This document shows positions 24,188 through 30,983 of a stretch of 64,000 bases of DNA, in pieces. The stretch's first letter is position 1; the number at the start of each line of letters is the position of its first letter. The translations under genes and the position numbers were made by a program. This DNA is from Candidatus Zixiibacteriota bacterium (GTDB lineage Bacteria > Zixibacteria > MSB-5A5 > GN15 > FEB-12), in contig JACZXB010000010.1 of the NCBI GenBank assembly GCA_022571845.1, positions 1 through 64,000 on the forward strand, read 5' to 3'. The notes under the pieces are model-generated. The model did not search any database, was not told the origin of the DNA, and saw nothing but the letters and a program-made list of their open reading frames with translations.

Positions 24188-24363
24188 GCGGGGAGCATGG
24201 GATTCGAACTGCAAATTATTTATTCAATTATTGAAAACCTATTACCTGTGTCTACCAATTAGACATATGATATCAGAGATTTAGGAGGTTGAATACTTCC
24301 AAATGTGAGAAGGCAAGGTTCCATATTACTGATTTAGTTCGAATTTTCTCCCCCCGGGGGGTG
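24188..24363. repeat. R1 repeat, copy C
   Basis: It starts GCGGGGAGCATGGGATTCGA and ends TTTTCTCCCCCCGGGGGGTG, which contains a perfect 12-bp palindrome CCCCCCGGGGGG (24350-24361). On the minus strand it can fold TGTCTA-ATTGG-TAGACA (24249-24265). The left end resembles the 3' end of the neighbouring tRNA-Ser (shared GGGATTCGAAC). The copy abuts the stop of the intact recombinase gene. No other feature is seen in 24061-24187. Confidence 0.85.
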
Positions 24364-24374
24364 GTCTCCCGCTT

Positions 24375-25472
24375 CTAAAACGACAGCTTATTCACAGCAT
24401 CAGCGAGATGATCGGGTGCCAAATGGGCGTATATCATTGTGGTTTGGATATCAGAGTGACCCATAAGCTTCATAACGGTCGGAAGATCCACCCCACTCAT
24501 TACCAACTGACTGGCAAATGTATGTCTGAGTGTATGTAGTTTAGTCAGCCCCTCTATGTCTGCTTCTCTTGCTATGCGAATTAGTCTCTCTCGGAGTTTA
24601 GTCCTTATCATTCCCCCGGCGCCATCAGGAAAAACAAAATTACTCTTAATCGATTTGTCATTACTTACTTTCAATTCAGTCAGCAGTTTGTGTAACTTAT
24701 CACTAATTGGTATTTCTCTCTCTCCTGTCTTGGGCTGCCAGAACTCTTTGCGGCGTATTTTGATCTTACAACGCTTCATATCTACATCGTCCCATTCAAG
24801 ATTCTCCAATTCTGCTTTGCGCATTCCAGTGTTCAAGAAGGTAAAGTATATAGGATAAAGATCAGGTGAACAGGCATTCAAGAATTTCGATATCTCTTTA
24901 TCTGATAGAAACCTGACCGGTTTTGAATCATTAACTTTTAGCGGTTTCACTTTATTGGTCGGGTTCTCTTTAAGGTAGCCCCACTTGATAGCGAGATTGA
25001 ACATCGTCTTTAGAGCACCTATTTCAAAGTTTATTGTATGTGCCCTGGCACCTTTGCGGGTGTGACGGTTTACGTCATTATCAGATTCAACTGGTTTACC
25101 GTTCGCGTTTACCCAACTGTCCTTGCGGAAGACTTTGTACAGATCAAGAGTTTTAGGAGTTACCTGAGAAAGAAATCCGATGTCATCAACTTTCTTAGCG
25201 AAATGCTTGAAATGGTCAATCACTGCCCGATAGCGATTGCAAGTGGAAGGCTGATGATTGGCTCGAGAGTAATCTAAAAACTGTTCAAAGAACTTATCAA
25301 TGAAGATATCGTTTTGAGCAAACCCAAATTCATTACGTGCTATCTTTACTTCTGCATCCTGTAGTGCTAATTGTGCAATCTTCTTGGCTGGACCAATACG
25401 TTTACGTATTCGCCTGCCGTTAGCCCTGACATCGATATACCAGACTCTGCCTCTTTTGAAAATAGCGCCCAT
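24375..25472 (-). CDS. tyrosine recombinase / integrase
   Basis: 365 residues. An N-terminal AP2-like arm-binding region (GAIFKRGRVWYIDVRANGRRIRKRIG), a SAM-like core-binding domain (about 58-175) and a catalytic domain are present. The active site is complete: R218 (TGMRKAEL), K248 (QPKTGEREIP), H313 and R316 (LHTLRHTF), H339 (MGHS) and Y348 (MIYAHL). The gene starts 107 bp from the 3' end of tRNA-Ser(GCU), the usual location for a tRNA-targeting integrase. It ends at repeat R1-C. It has a C-terminal fragment paralogue at 17168. Likely still functional. Confidence 0.95.
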   Translation of the reverse strand: MGAIFKRGRVWYIDVRANGRRIRKRIGPAKKIAQLALQDAEVKIARNEFGFAQNDIFIDKFFEQFLDYSRANHQPSTCNRYRAVIDHFKHFAKKVDDIGFLSQVTPKTLDLYKVFRKDSWVNANGKPVESDNDVNRHTRKGARAHTINFEIGALKTMFNLAIKWGYLKENPTNKVKPLKVNDSKPVRFLSDKEISKFLNACSPDLYPIYFTFLNTGMRKAELENLEWDDVDMKRCKIKIRRKEFWQPKTGEREIPISDKLHKLLTELKVSNDKSIKSNFVFPDGAGGMIRTKLRERLIRIAREADIEGLTKLHTLRHTFASQLVMSGVDLPTVMKLMGHSDIQTTMIYAHLAPDHLADAVNKLSF

Positions 25473-25579
25473 AACTGTCCTCCTGTGGTCACAATATGGT
25501 CACAGTCAAGTGATAGAAATATACTATATGAGATAAGTTATTGTCAAGTAGAAAGATAAGGATGCATCGAAAAATCAAG

Positions 25580-25669
25580 CGGAGAGGCAGGGATTCGAAC
25601 CCTGGATAGAGATAAACACCCTATAACGGATTAGCAATCCGCCGCCTTCAGCCGCTCGGCCACCTCTCC
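25580..25669 (-). tRNA. tRNA-Ser(GCU)
   Basis: Reverse strand: acceptor GGAGAGG (25669-25663) pairs with CCTCTCC, D-arm with GCCGAGCGGCTGAAGGC, anticodon arm CGGATTGCTAATCCG with anticodon GCT, a long variable arm, T-arm CAGGG-TTCGAAT-CCCTG and discriminator G73. CCA is not encoded. All class II serine features agree. The 3' end points to the integrase gene at 24375-25472, so it is the probable attachment site of the island. The acceptor/T-arm segment resembles the ends of the R1 repeats. Confidence 0.97.
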
Positions 25670-25841
25670 ACTACACATTAAGATTTTCGATATTACAGAA
25701 TAAACAGCTAAAAGATTCTATTCAAGCAGTTTTTCCGCATTAGAGTCATATTATTGAAATAACGGTCAAATGTTCTCAATTATAGGATACAGGAAACTCT
25801 GGGCTGATTTATCGGGATATCTCTAACAATGCCTGCCGGGG

Positions 25842-26291
25842 TTACATTTTGGCCGAAAAAGCTTCGACCAGCTCGGCGATAAAATCATGTAAAACAACCG
25901 GTTTATACATAACCCGGCTGGCGCCGAGAATGCCGGCTTCTTTGACCAGCCTCTCTGTCGAATTGCCTGTAATTACCCAGACAGGTACTTTGGGCGAGGC
26001 TTTTTTTATATCTGCTAATACATCAAGTCCCGACATTTCAGGCATTATCAAATCCAGAGTAATTATGTCATACTGCTTCTGTGCCGCCAGCCTAAGCGCC
26101 TCTTCACCGCTTTCGGCCAACTCAACTTCAATAGCCTTAGTTACTCCGCAAAAATCTTTGAAAACTTCGCGCACCCATTCCTCATCATCGACTATCAATA
26201 CCTTAAATGGCTCTCCTCTGGTTTCAACCATTTTAGTGAGCTTTTCGATACATGATTGAAGAATCTTTTGATCGTTTGCAGAGTTATTCAT
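25842..26291 (-). CDS. CheY-like receiver-domain protein
   Basis: 149 residues. A short N-terminal helix (1-27) precedes a complete receiver domain: acidic pair D35/D36, phospho-acceptor D80 (IITLDLIMPE), T108 switch and K130 (MYKPV). There is no output domain, so it should signal by protein contact, for example to the flagellar motor. It is the last gene of the long flagellar unit. The residue before proline and the position of the switch aromatic suggest it is not a canonical CheY; its kinase is not in the window. Confidence 0.9.
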   Translation of the reverse strand: MNNSANDQKILQSCIEKLTKMVETRGEPFKVLIVDDEEWVREVFKDFCGVTKAIEVELAESGEEALRLAAQKQYDIITLDLIMPEMSGLDVLADIKKASPKVPVWVITGNSTERLVKEAGILGASRVMYKPVVLHDFIAELVEAFSAKM

Positions 26292-26358
26292 TTTTTCTAT
26301 TCCTATCGTTCAATGGTCATCCAGCAATTACTTACTTCAAATTTTCCGGCTGCATCGG

Positions 26359-26721
26359 TTATGGCCAGTCAGCTGGCTGTTCTTCATTTTTTAGTGTATT
26401 CATAATAGCAGCGCATTGCTCCATTATTGAATTCAGCTTTACTTCTACCTGGTCCTTTATACCTTCGCCCGATGGCAGATGATATTGCACCTTTTCATTA
26501 TCCGAAGCAGCTCTAATAACTATTGCTATCTCCTGCACAACTTTTATAGTCGTGTTAACCAGCCTTATGAACTGCGGCTCCATTTTGTTAACTACTTTTG
26601 AGTCCTTCTTGACTTTAGCCAGATACAGAGCCAGGTCGACTGCCATCTGTTTGACATTTTCGTTGAGCTTATCGACAGTTTCGATTAACTTATTGTTATG
26701 TTCTTGTTCCTTAGTATCCAT
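26359..26721 (-). CDS. helical hypothetical protein of the flagellar operon
   Basis: 120 residues, almost fully alpha-helical and acidic: KLIETVDKLNENVKQMAVDLALYL, a basic patch, then FIRLVNTTIKVVQEIAIVIRAASDNEKV. There is no signal peptide, transmembrane segment or motif. Size and character recall flagellar chaperones or structural adaptors, but no homology is claimed. It lies between the receiver gene (67 bp downstream) and a secreted-protein gene (9 bp upstream), in the same direction. Confidence 0.6.
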   Translation of the reverse strand: MDTKEQEHNNKLIETVDKLNENVKQMAVDLALYLAKVKKDSKVVNKMEPQFIRLVNTTIKVVQEIAIVIRAASDNEKVQYHLPSGEGIKDQVEVKLNSIMEQCAAIMNTLKNEEQPADWP

Positions 26722-26730
26722 AGTTGATTT

Positions 26731-27351
26731 TTATCTCAGGCTGGTAGCTTCTCTGATTCTGTCCGCCAGCATGACAGCCAGTTCTCGTTCTAATTCACTG
26801 AAAAATATAATCTTTTCCGGAGCGCTGATGTGAAGGTCGGCATCATTTTTGTCATCATCTATAGATGCCTGGATAATTCGTTTCCCCTCTTTTTCAATCT
26901 TGAAATGTTCTGATACGATGCTGCGCTTTCTGATTATGTCAATTATCCGTAATTCTCCGGAAATAACGCCTATATTTTCATACTTATGAAAAATGAGCGG
27001 TAGACTGAATGTTTTCTTTCGCTCGAGTCCTTCAAACTCCACAGACACTAAAACCAGATATTTTTTGCCAGCTTGAGCAGCCCAATCTATGAGAAGATCT
27101 GTTTCATACCGACCCACGGGAAATTCCGACATCTCTGTTAATACGTCGGCATTGACCACAGCGCTGTTCCCATTTCTTGACAACTCAATCAAAAGTTTTT
27201 CTGTCAGACGAGAGTCTGTCCAGCCAAATTCTGAATGTATTACTTTTATGAGCGCCGAGCTGTTATTACGGTTGCGCTGGTTGTTTTGCGCCAGCCCGAC
27301 AGACCCGAACATAAAAACAAAGAAAATGATAAAAAGGTATAGTTTTTTCAT
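26731..27351 (-). CDS. exported hypothetical protein of the flagellar operon
   Basis: 206 residues with a clear signal peptide (MKKLYLFIIFFVFMFGSVGLAQ). The mature part has alternating strands and helices: SALIKVIHSEFGWTDSRLTEKLLIELSRNG, YLVLVSVEFEGLERKKTFSLPLIF, then an acidic loop and C-terminal helix SELERELAVMLADRI. It resembles FlgT/TolB-N or GNA1162-like fold proteins that mix an a/b lipoprotein core with 'EFGWTDSRL' openings, but I cannot assign it firmly. Probably periplasmic and flagellum-related by context. Confidence 0.55.
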   Translation of the reverse strand: MKKLYLFIIFFVFMFGSVGLAQNNQRNRNNSSALIKVIHSEFGWTDSRLTEKLLIELSRNGNSAVVNADVLTEMSEFPVGRYETDLLIDWAAQAGKKYLVLVSVEFEGLERKKTFSLPLIFHKYENIGVISGELRIIDIIRKRSIVSEHFKIEKEGKRIIQASIDDDKNDADLHISAPEKIIFFSELERELAVMLADRIREATSLR

Positions 27352-27363
27352 AGCAGTTCAGCT

Positions 27364-27867
27364 TTACTTTTCTGTTACGTATTTTCGTAGTGTTTTCTTA
27401 ACACTAATGTCAAACCCACTAAATTCCAGGGGGAGAATATTAAGTTCTGCTTCTGACAGGATGTCTTCCAGTTTGTTTCTATCAACAAACTCAATACCTG
27501 TAAGATATTTCCCCTCTGACTCATCTGATCTCTTTACCAGCCCCAGAACATTTTCGACAATAACTTCACCCTGCAAATTAAAGCGGAGAGCCACAATATC
27601 TCCCGGTGAGAAGGGATCGTCGAGATCAATCAGAACACCACCAAGCGATAAGTTGACTATTGATGCTTCAACAGGCTGCCCCTGACCATCGGGCCAAAAG
27701 TCCCCTTCCACAGATTTTATCCGCTGAATAAATAGCGGCGATACAATCTCTATCCGAATAAACTGACGCCTGTTCTGCTCACTTAACTGAAAGGGCGGCT
27801 TTACATTTTTGCCTGAATCCTGAACCTCGTGCTCAGTAATGAACTTGGTTTGTTTTTCGTTTTTCAT
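27364..27867 (-). CDS. PilZ-domain c-di-GMP receptor
   Basis: 167 residues. The PilZ binding motifs are complete: RQFIR (R34-x3-R38) and N-L-S-L-G-G (N72, S74, G77), spaced within a beta-barrel (FIRIEIVSPLFIQRI ... VNLSLGGVLIDLDDPFSPGDIVALRF). A linker of 34 residues precedes it and a mixed C-terminal extension follows. It binds cyclic di-GMP and, by context, likely adjusts flagellar output or the motile-sessile switch. It is located in the tail of the flagellar transcription unit. Confidence 0.88.
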   Translation of the reverse strand: MKNEKQTKFITEHEVQDSGKNVKPPFQLSEQNRRQFIRIEIVSPLFIQRIKSVEGDFWPDGQGQPVEASIVNLSLGGVLIDLDDPFSPGDIVALRFNLQGEVIVENVLGLVKRSDESEGKYLTGIEFVDRNKLEDILSEAELNILPLEFSGFDISVKKTLRKYVTEK

Positions 27868-27940
27868 GACTATTCCTGTTAACGGTGTTGGCTCATGCCG
27901 TGATTATCTGGTTTAACATTTAAATAATCTCATTTATTTT

Positions 27941-29122
27941 CTAGGCCTTAGCTTCTTCTTTCAGAATTTTGTTTTGCTCTATTGCCAGTTCTAAAATTTT
28001 TCTGGCCAATGCAGTCTGCGATTTGTCATTTCGGTTACGATATATTAGTTCCTGACCGTGTTTAATTGTGCTCGCAAAATATTCTTTGGCCTGGTCATGC
28101 TGGCCTGTCCTGCGAGAAAGTTCGGCGATCAAATAAAGTGCCTGAACCTGCTGGTTTCCCTGAGAAATATGGTGCCCGTCAATGAAAGCCTGTTTATAGT
28201 AATGAGCTGCTTTTGTCAGAGCCTGACGTTCATTGATAACACATCCATCCCAGTTTTCTGAAATATCACTTAGGAAATCAGTAAACGCCGGAAAACCGCC
28301 AAAACTCCCCAAATTATCACCATCATTTGCGCCTACAGTCATGGTCTGATACTCTTCAAGCAGGTTCTCTAATGAGTTTAGCTGTTGCTGGTTTGACTCC
28401 GTTGATTTCTCAAATTCTTCCAATTTAGCAATAAACTGATCTTTGAACGGCATCATCAATGACTTCATCTCTGCGGAAATTTTATCAGTTTCAAAATGCG
28501 CATTTAAGTGACGCTTAAAGACGCTGCTTATTTCTTTGGTATTATTTACTGAAGCAAGAAGTTGATTGTACTGGCTCTTAATTTCAGCCAGCAACCCCTT
28601 TAAAAATCCCTTGTTTGGATTTTCTCCCTTGCCCAGGTCTCTGAAAACCCAGCCTAAACGTAAGTACCAACGGCCGAGATCCAGAAAATTGGGGCGTTCT
28701 GATAATTCTTCGTCAAGGATAGCCAGGTGCAATTTGATAATTGCTGACTCGTTAGGATAATGGGATACATCTAATCCGCGGCCGAATTTTTTGATTACCG
28801 AATCACTATCTCCCAGCTGCGCCAAATGACTAGCTCTAACAGTCTTGAGCCGGTAAGTTTTGAAATGACTGTCTAACTGCCAGTCCTTAAAACTACTATT
28901 AAATTCACGGCTATAGCAGCAATTCGAACAGGTCGCGATGAAAAAAACCAGCGGGTTATACGACTCATACTTCTCATAACGCCACTTAATACCGGTTGGA
29001 CAAAAATCAGTATCTCGCTCGCCCTCTATGTATGCACCGACCTTAATGGATTCGTATTCATTCATGGTCTTGCAGACCGGGCACTCAATACGTGAATTGA
29101 AAAAGGGAGAATCGTTACTCAT
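27941..29122 (-). CDS. DUF2225 protein (zinc-ribbon/TPR type)
   Basis: 393 residues. The N-terminus has two cysteine pairs (IECPVCKTMNEYESIKV and IATCSNCCYSREF), followed by long helical repeats with TPR-like helices near KAAHYYKQAFIDGHHISQGNQQVQALYLIAELSRRTGQHDQAKEYF in the C-terminal third (listed here in parts of the repeat). The pattern identifies DUF2225, a family often found near motility or surface genes but with no proven function. It is cytoplasmic. Its start abuts the stop of the 144-residue gene. Confidence 0.8.
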   Translation of the reverse strand: MSNDSPFFNSRIECPVCKTMNEYESIKVGAYIEGERDTDFCPTGIKWRYEKYESYNPLVFFIATCSNCCYSREFNSSFKDWQLDSHFKTYRLKTVRASHLAQLGDSDSVIKKFGRGLDVSHYPNESAIIKLHLAILDEELSERPNFLDLGRWYLRLGWVFRDLGKGENPNKGFLKGLLAEIKSQYNQLLASVNNTKEISSVFKRHLNAHFETDKISAEMKSLMMPFKDQFIAKLEEFEKSTESNQQQLNSLENLLEEYQTMTVGANDGDNLGSFGGFPAFTDFLSDISENWDGCVINERQALTKAAHYYKQAFIDGHHISQGNQQVQALYLIAELSRRTGQHDQAKEYFASTIKHGQELIYRNRNDKSQTALARKILELAIEQNKILKEEAKA

Positions 29123-29557
29123 TTAATTTTCCTGCCTTGCTTGTGGCATAAAAGTTCGCCTCATAAATTCCAACTCCGCCGCTGAAAGTGGTAGAATTTT
29201 TCTAATCTCTGCTGCCGCCCTCCCGGAACTCATCATTTTTTTCGCTTGCTGAATAATTTCAAGTCTATTTCTTTGCAGCCTGCGGCTCTTTAAGTAATCA
29301 GTTTTTTCCGGTAGCGGCTCTCTGGCAGGCTCCCTTTTACTCTGGTCAAATCTCACAAATTCAAACTGATTTTTGGGATTTGAACCTTCAACCTTCTTCT
29401 CTATTATCTCTCCTTCTTCTGGCAAAAAGTTCACTAACTGTACCTCACGGTGCCGCTTGGTAGCTACAGAATAAATCAGCACCGAAAACGCACCCGCAAA
29501 AATATATCCAGCGGCTATTATGGCTGTATCTATCAAAAGTTGATTACTGAAATCCAT
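29123..29557 (-). CDS. single-TM flagellar-operon protein (DUF2802/DUF6115-like)
   Basis: 144 residues: a TM at about 9-31 (TAIIAAGYIFAGAFSVLIYSV), a polar middle, then a basic helical C-terminus ending with a small HTH-like module (LEIIQQAKKMMSSGRAAAEIRKILPLSAAELEFM). The TM plus C-terminal 'G-x-x-x-x-E-I-A' helix-turn-helix arrangement is typical of small membrane proteins beside fliA/flhF genes. Topology is probably N-out with a cytosolic tail. No enzymatic motif is present. Confidence 0.65.
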   Translation of the reverse strand: MDFSNQLLIDTAIIAAGYIFAGAFSVLIYSVATKRHREVQLVNFLPEEGEIIEKKVEGSNPKNQFEFVRFDQSKREPAREPLPEKTDYLKSRRLQRNRLEIIQQAKKMMSSGRAAAEIRKILPLSAAELEFMRRTFMPQARQEN

Positions 29558-29588
29558 TACTCACTCCTATGAAAAATAGCATCCTGCC

Positions 29589-29897
29589 TTAGGCTTTAAT
29601 GTCCACATGCTTTGAATCATTCTCTTCATCTTCAGTTGCCTCTTGGGGCTGAAGAAGATTCTTCTTCTCTTGCTCTTCTTTGTCTTTATCATTGTGCAAT
29701 TCAGCATTGTCAATATTTTCTTTTGAGCTGCTCAATATTAGCTGGTCTTCAATGGCCTGCTTATTTTCTTTATTCTCTTTCTCATCTTGCTTTTTATCAC
29801 TATTCTTTTCCCGGTTTTTATTGGCATCGCTTCTGAGAACTTTAGTCACCCTTTCAGATGCCTGAGAGTTTACGATTCTGCTTGAAAAATCATCCAT
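29589..29897 (-). CDS. highly charged hypothetical protein of the flagellar operon
   Basis: 102 residues, dominated by K, E, D, N and Q, predicted disordered or coiled (KNREKNSDKKQDEKENKENK). No hydrophobic core is visible. It follows fliA by 33 bp and precedes the single-TM gene. Low-complexity proteins at this position are seen in some flagellar loci, but no homologue is identifiable. Coding potential rests on an uninterrupted frame within the gene order. Confidence 0.5.
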   Translation of the reverse strand: MDDFSSRIVNSQASERVTKVLRSDANKNREKNSDKKQDEKENKENKQAIEDQLILSSSKENIDNAELHNDKDKEEQEKKNLLQPQEATEDEENDSKHVDIKA

Positions 29898-29930
29898 CAG
29901 GTTGTCCTCTAAAAGCCAATGACAAGTTTC

Positions 29931-30812
29931 TTAACCTGTCAAAGCAAATTTCTCCTGTACCATAGTTCGAAGTTTAGATACCGCGCGTGTATGTATCTGC
30001 GATACACGTGATTCAGATATTGACATCACTTCACCAATTTCCTTAAGCGTCAACTCCTCGTAATAATAAAGCGCTATTACCAGTTTCTCCTGAGCCGTCA
30101 ATTTTTCCATGGCAATCGACAAAAATGCCCTGAGTTCATCTTTCTCCAATTCACCCAGGATGTTTATTTTGGATGAATCAACGATAGTCTCGATTCTGGA
30201 TACCTGGCGATTGTCATCTTCACGGAAAATGATATCATCAAGCGACAAAATATTTGTGCCGGAGACATCGTCCAGAGATAGATGTAACTCTTCGATCGTA
30301 ACCTTCATATGCTTGGCCAGCTCTGTCTTTTCAGGCGGACGGCCGTACTTGTTCTCAAGTATGTTATATGATCTTTCAATCTCCCTGGATTTTGCACGGG
30401 TTGAACGCGGCACCCAGTCAAGTGCGCGCAGTTCATCAAGTATAGCGCCACGTATTCTTGGTACGGCATAGGTTTCAAATTTCACACCGCGGCCCGGATC
30501 AAAATTACGGAAGGCTTCTATCAATCCGATCACACCGGTATTTATCAAATCCGGCAGTTCAACAGATCTGGGAAAGCCCATAGCCATGCGTGATGCAACA
30601 TTGCGCACCAGCGGCAAAAATTTGTTTAAAAGCATTTGTCGCATCTCTTCTGTTTCAGACTTCCGGTAGCGCCGCCATTCCCGCTCTGTGACTGTAGCTC
30701 TCCGTTTGCGCTTCGCATTCTCGACAGACGGCGCATAAGTCAGATTTTCGGTTGCCTTCGAGGCGGCCTTGCGGCCACCTTTTTTTGACGGTGCTGATAT
30801 CGTATTAACCAT
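29931..30812 (-). CDS. fliA: flagellar sigma factor (sigma-28, FliA/WhiG type)
   Basis: 293 residues. After a basic N-terminal extension (about 60 residues), region 2 (LVRNVASRMAMGFPRSVELPDLINTGVIGLIEAFRNFDPGRGVKFETYAVPRIRGAILDELRALDWVPRSTRAK) is the FliA/WhiG signature, region 3 follows, and region 4 ends with EELTLKEIGEVMSISESRVSQIHTRAVSKL. It directs late flagellar gene transcription. Ribosome-binding site AAAGGA lies nine bases before ATG. No anti-sigma FlgM is seen nearby. Confidence 0.95.
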   Translation of the reverse strand: MVNTISAPSKKGGRKAASKATENLTYAPSVENAKRKRRATVTEREWRRYRKSETEEMRQMLLNKFLPLVRNVASRMAMGFPRSVELPDLINTGVIGLIEAFRNFDPGRGVKFETYAVPRIRGAILDELRALDWVPRSTRAKSREIERSYNILENKYGRPPEKTELAKHMKVTIEELHLSLDDVSGTNILSLDDIIFREDDNRQVSRIETIVDSSKINILGELEKDELRAFLSIAMEKLTAQEKLVIALYYYEELTLKEIGEVMSISESRVSQIHTRAVSKLRTMVQEKFALTG

Positions 30813-30827
30813 AAGAGTACTATCCTT

Positions 30828-30983
30828 TTATATATCGGCCGCAGCCGAATTCCATTTATCGTTAATGGTTGAAGCCGGATTCTGTGCCGGCGCAGCTGGT
30901 TCCTGATTGTGAATTGCTCGATTCAAAACCAATTCAAGCGGACCAAAGTTCACAGCATGTAGAAAACTGTTCAAACTTTGCAC
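30828..30983 (-). CDS. 51-residue ORF overlapping the flhF stop, in the usual flhG position
   Basis: GTG 30983 lies inside the final codons of flhF (overlap 13 bp), suggesting translational coupling. The product begins VQSLNSFLHAVNFGPLELVL and ends INDKWNSAAADI. It has an amphipathic N-terminal helix and a polar Pro/Ala/Gln tail. It ends 15 bp before the fliA ATG. In many bacteria the MinD-like flhG is encoded here; this peptide has no Walker motif and is not a relic of it that I can recognise. It could be a small flagellar-operon peptide or a non-coding spacer. Confidence 0.4.
   Translation of the reverse strand: MQSLNSFLHAVNFGPLELVLNRAIHNQEPAAPAQNPASTINDKWNSAAADI

Noticed and set aside
16987-24363. 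R1 copies as complete tRNA genes
   Set aside because: Only the T-loop/acceptor 3' part and a D-arm-like hairpin are present; acceptor and T-stems do not pair and there is no anticodon arm.
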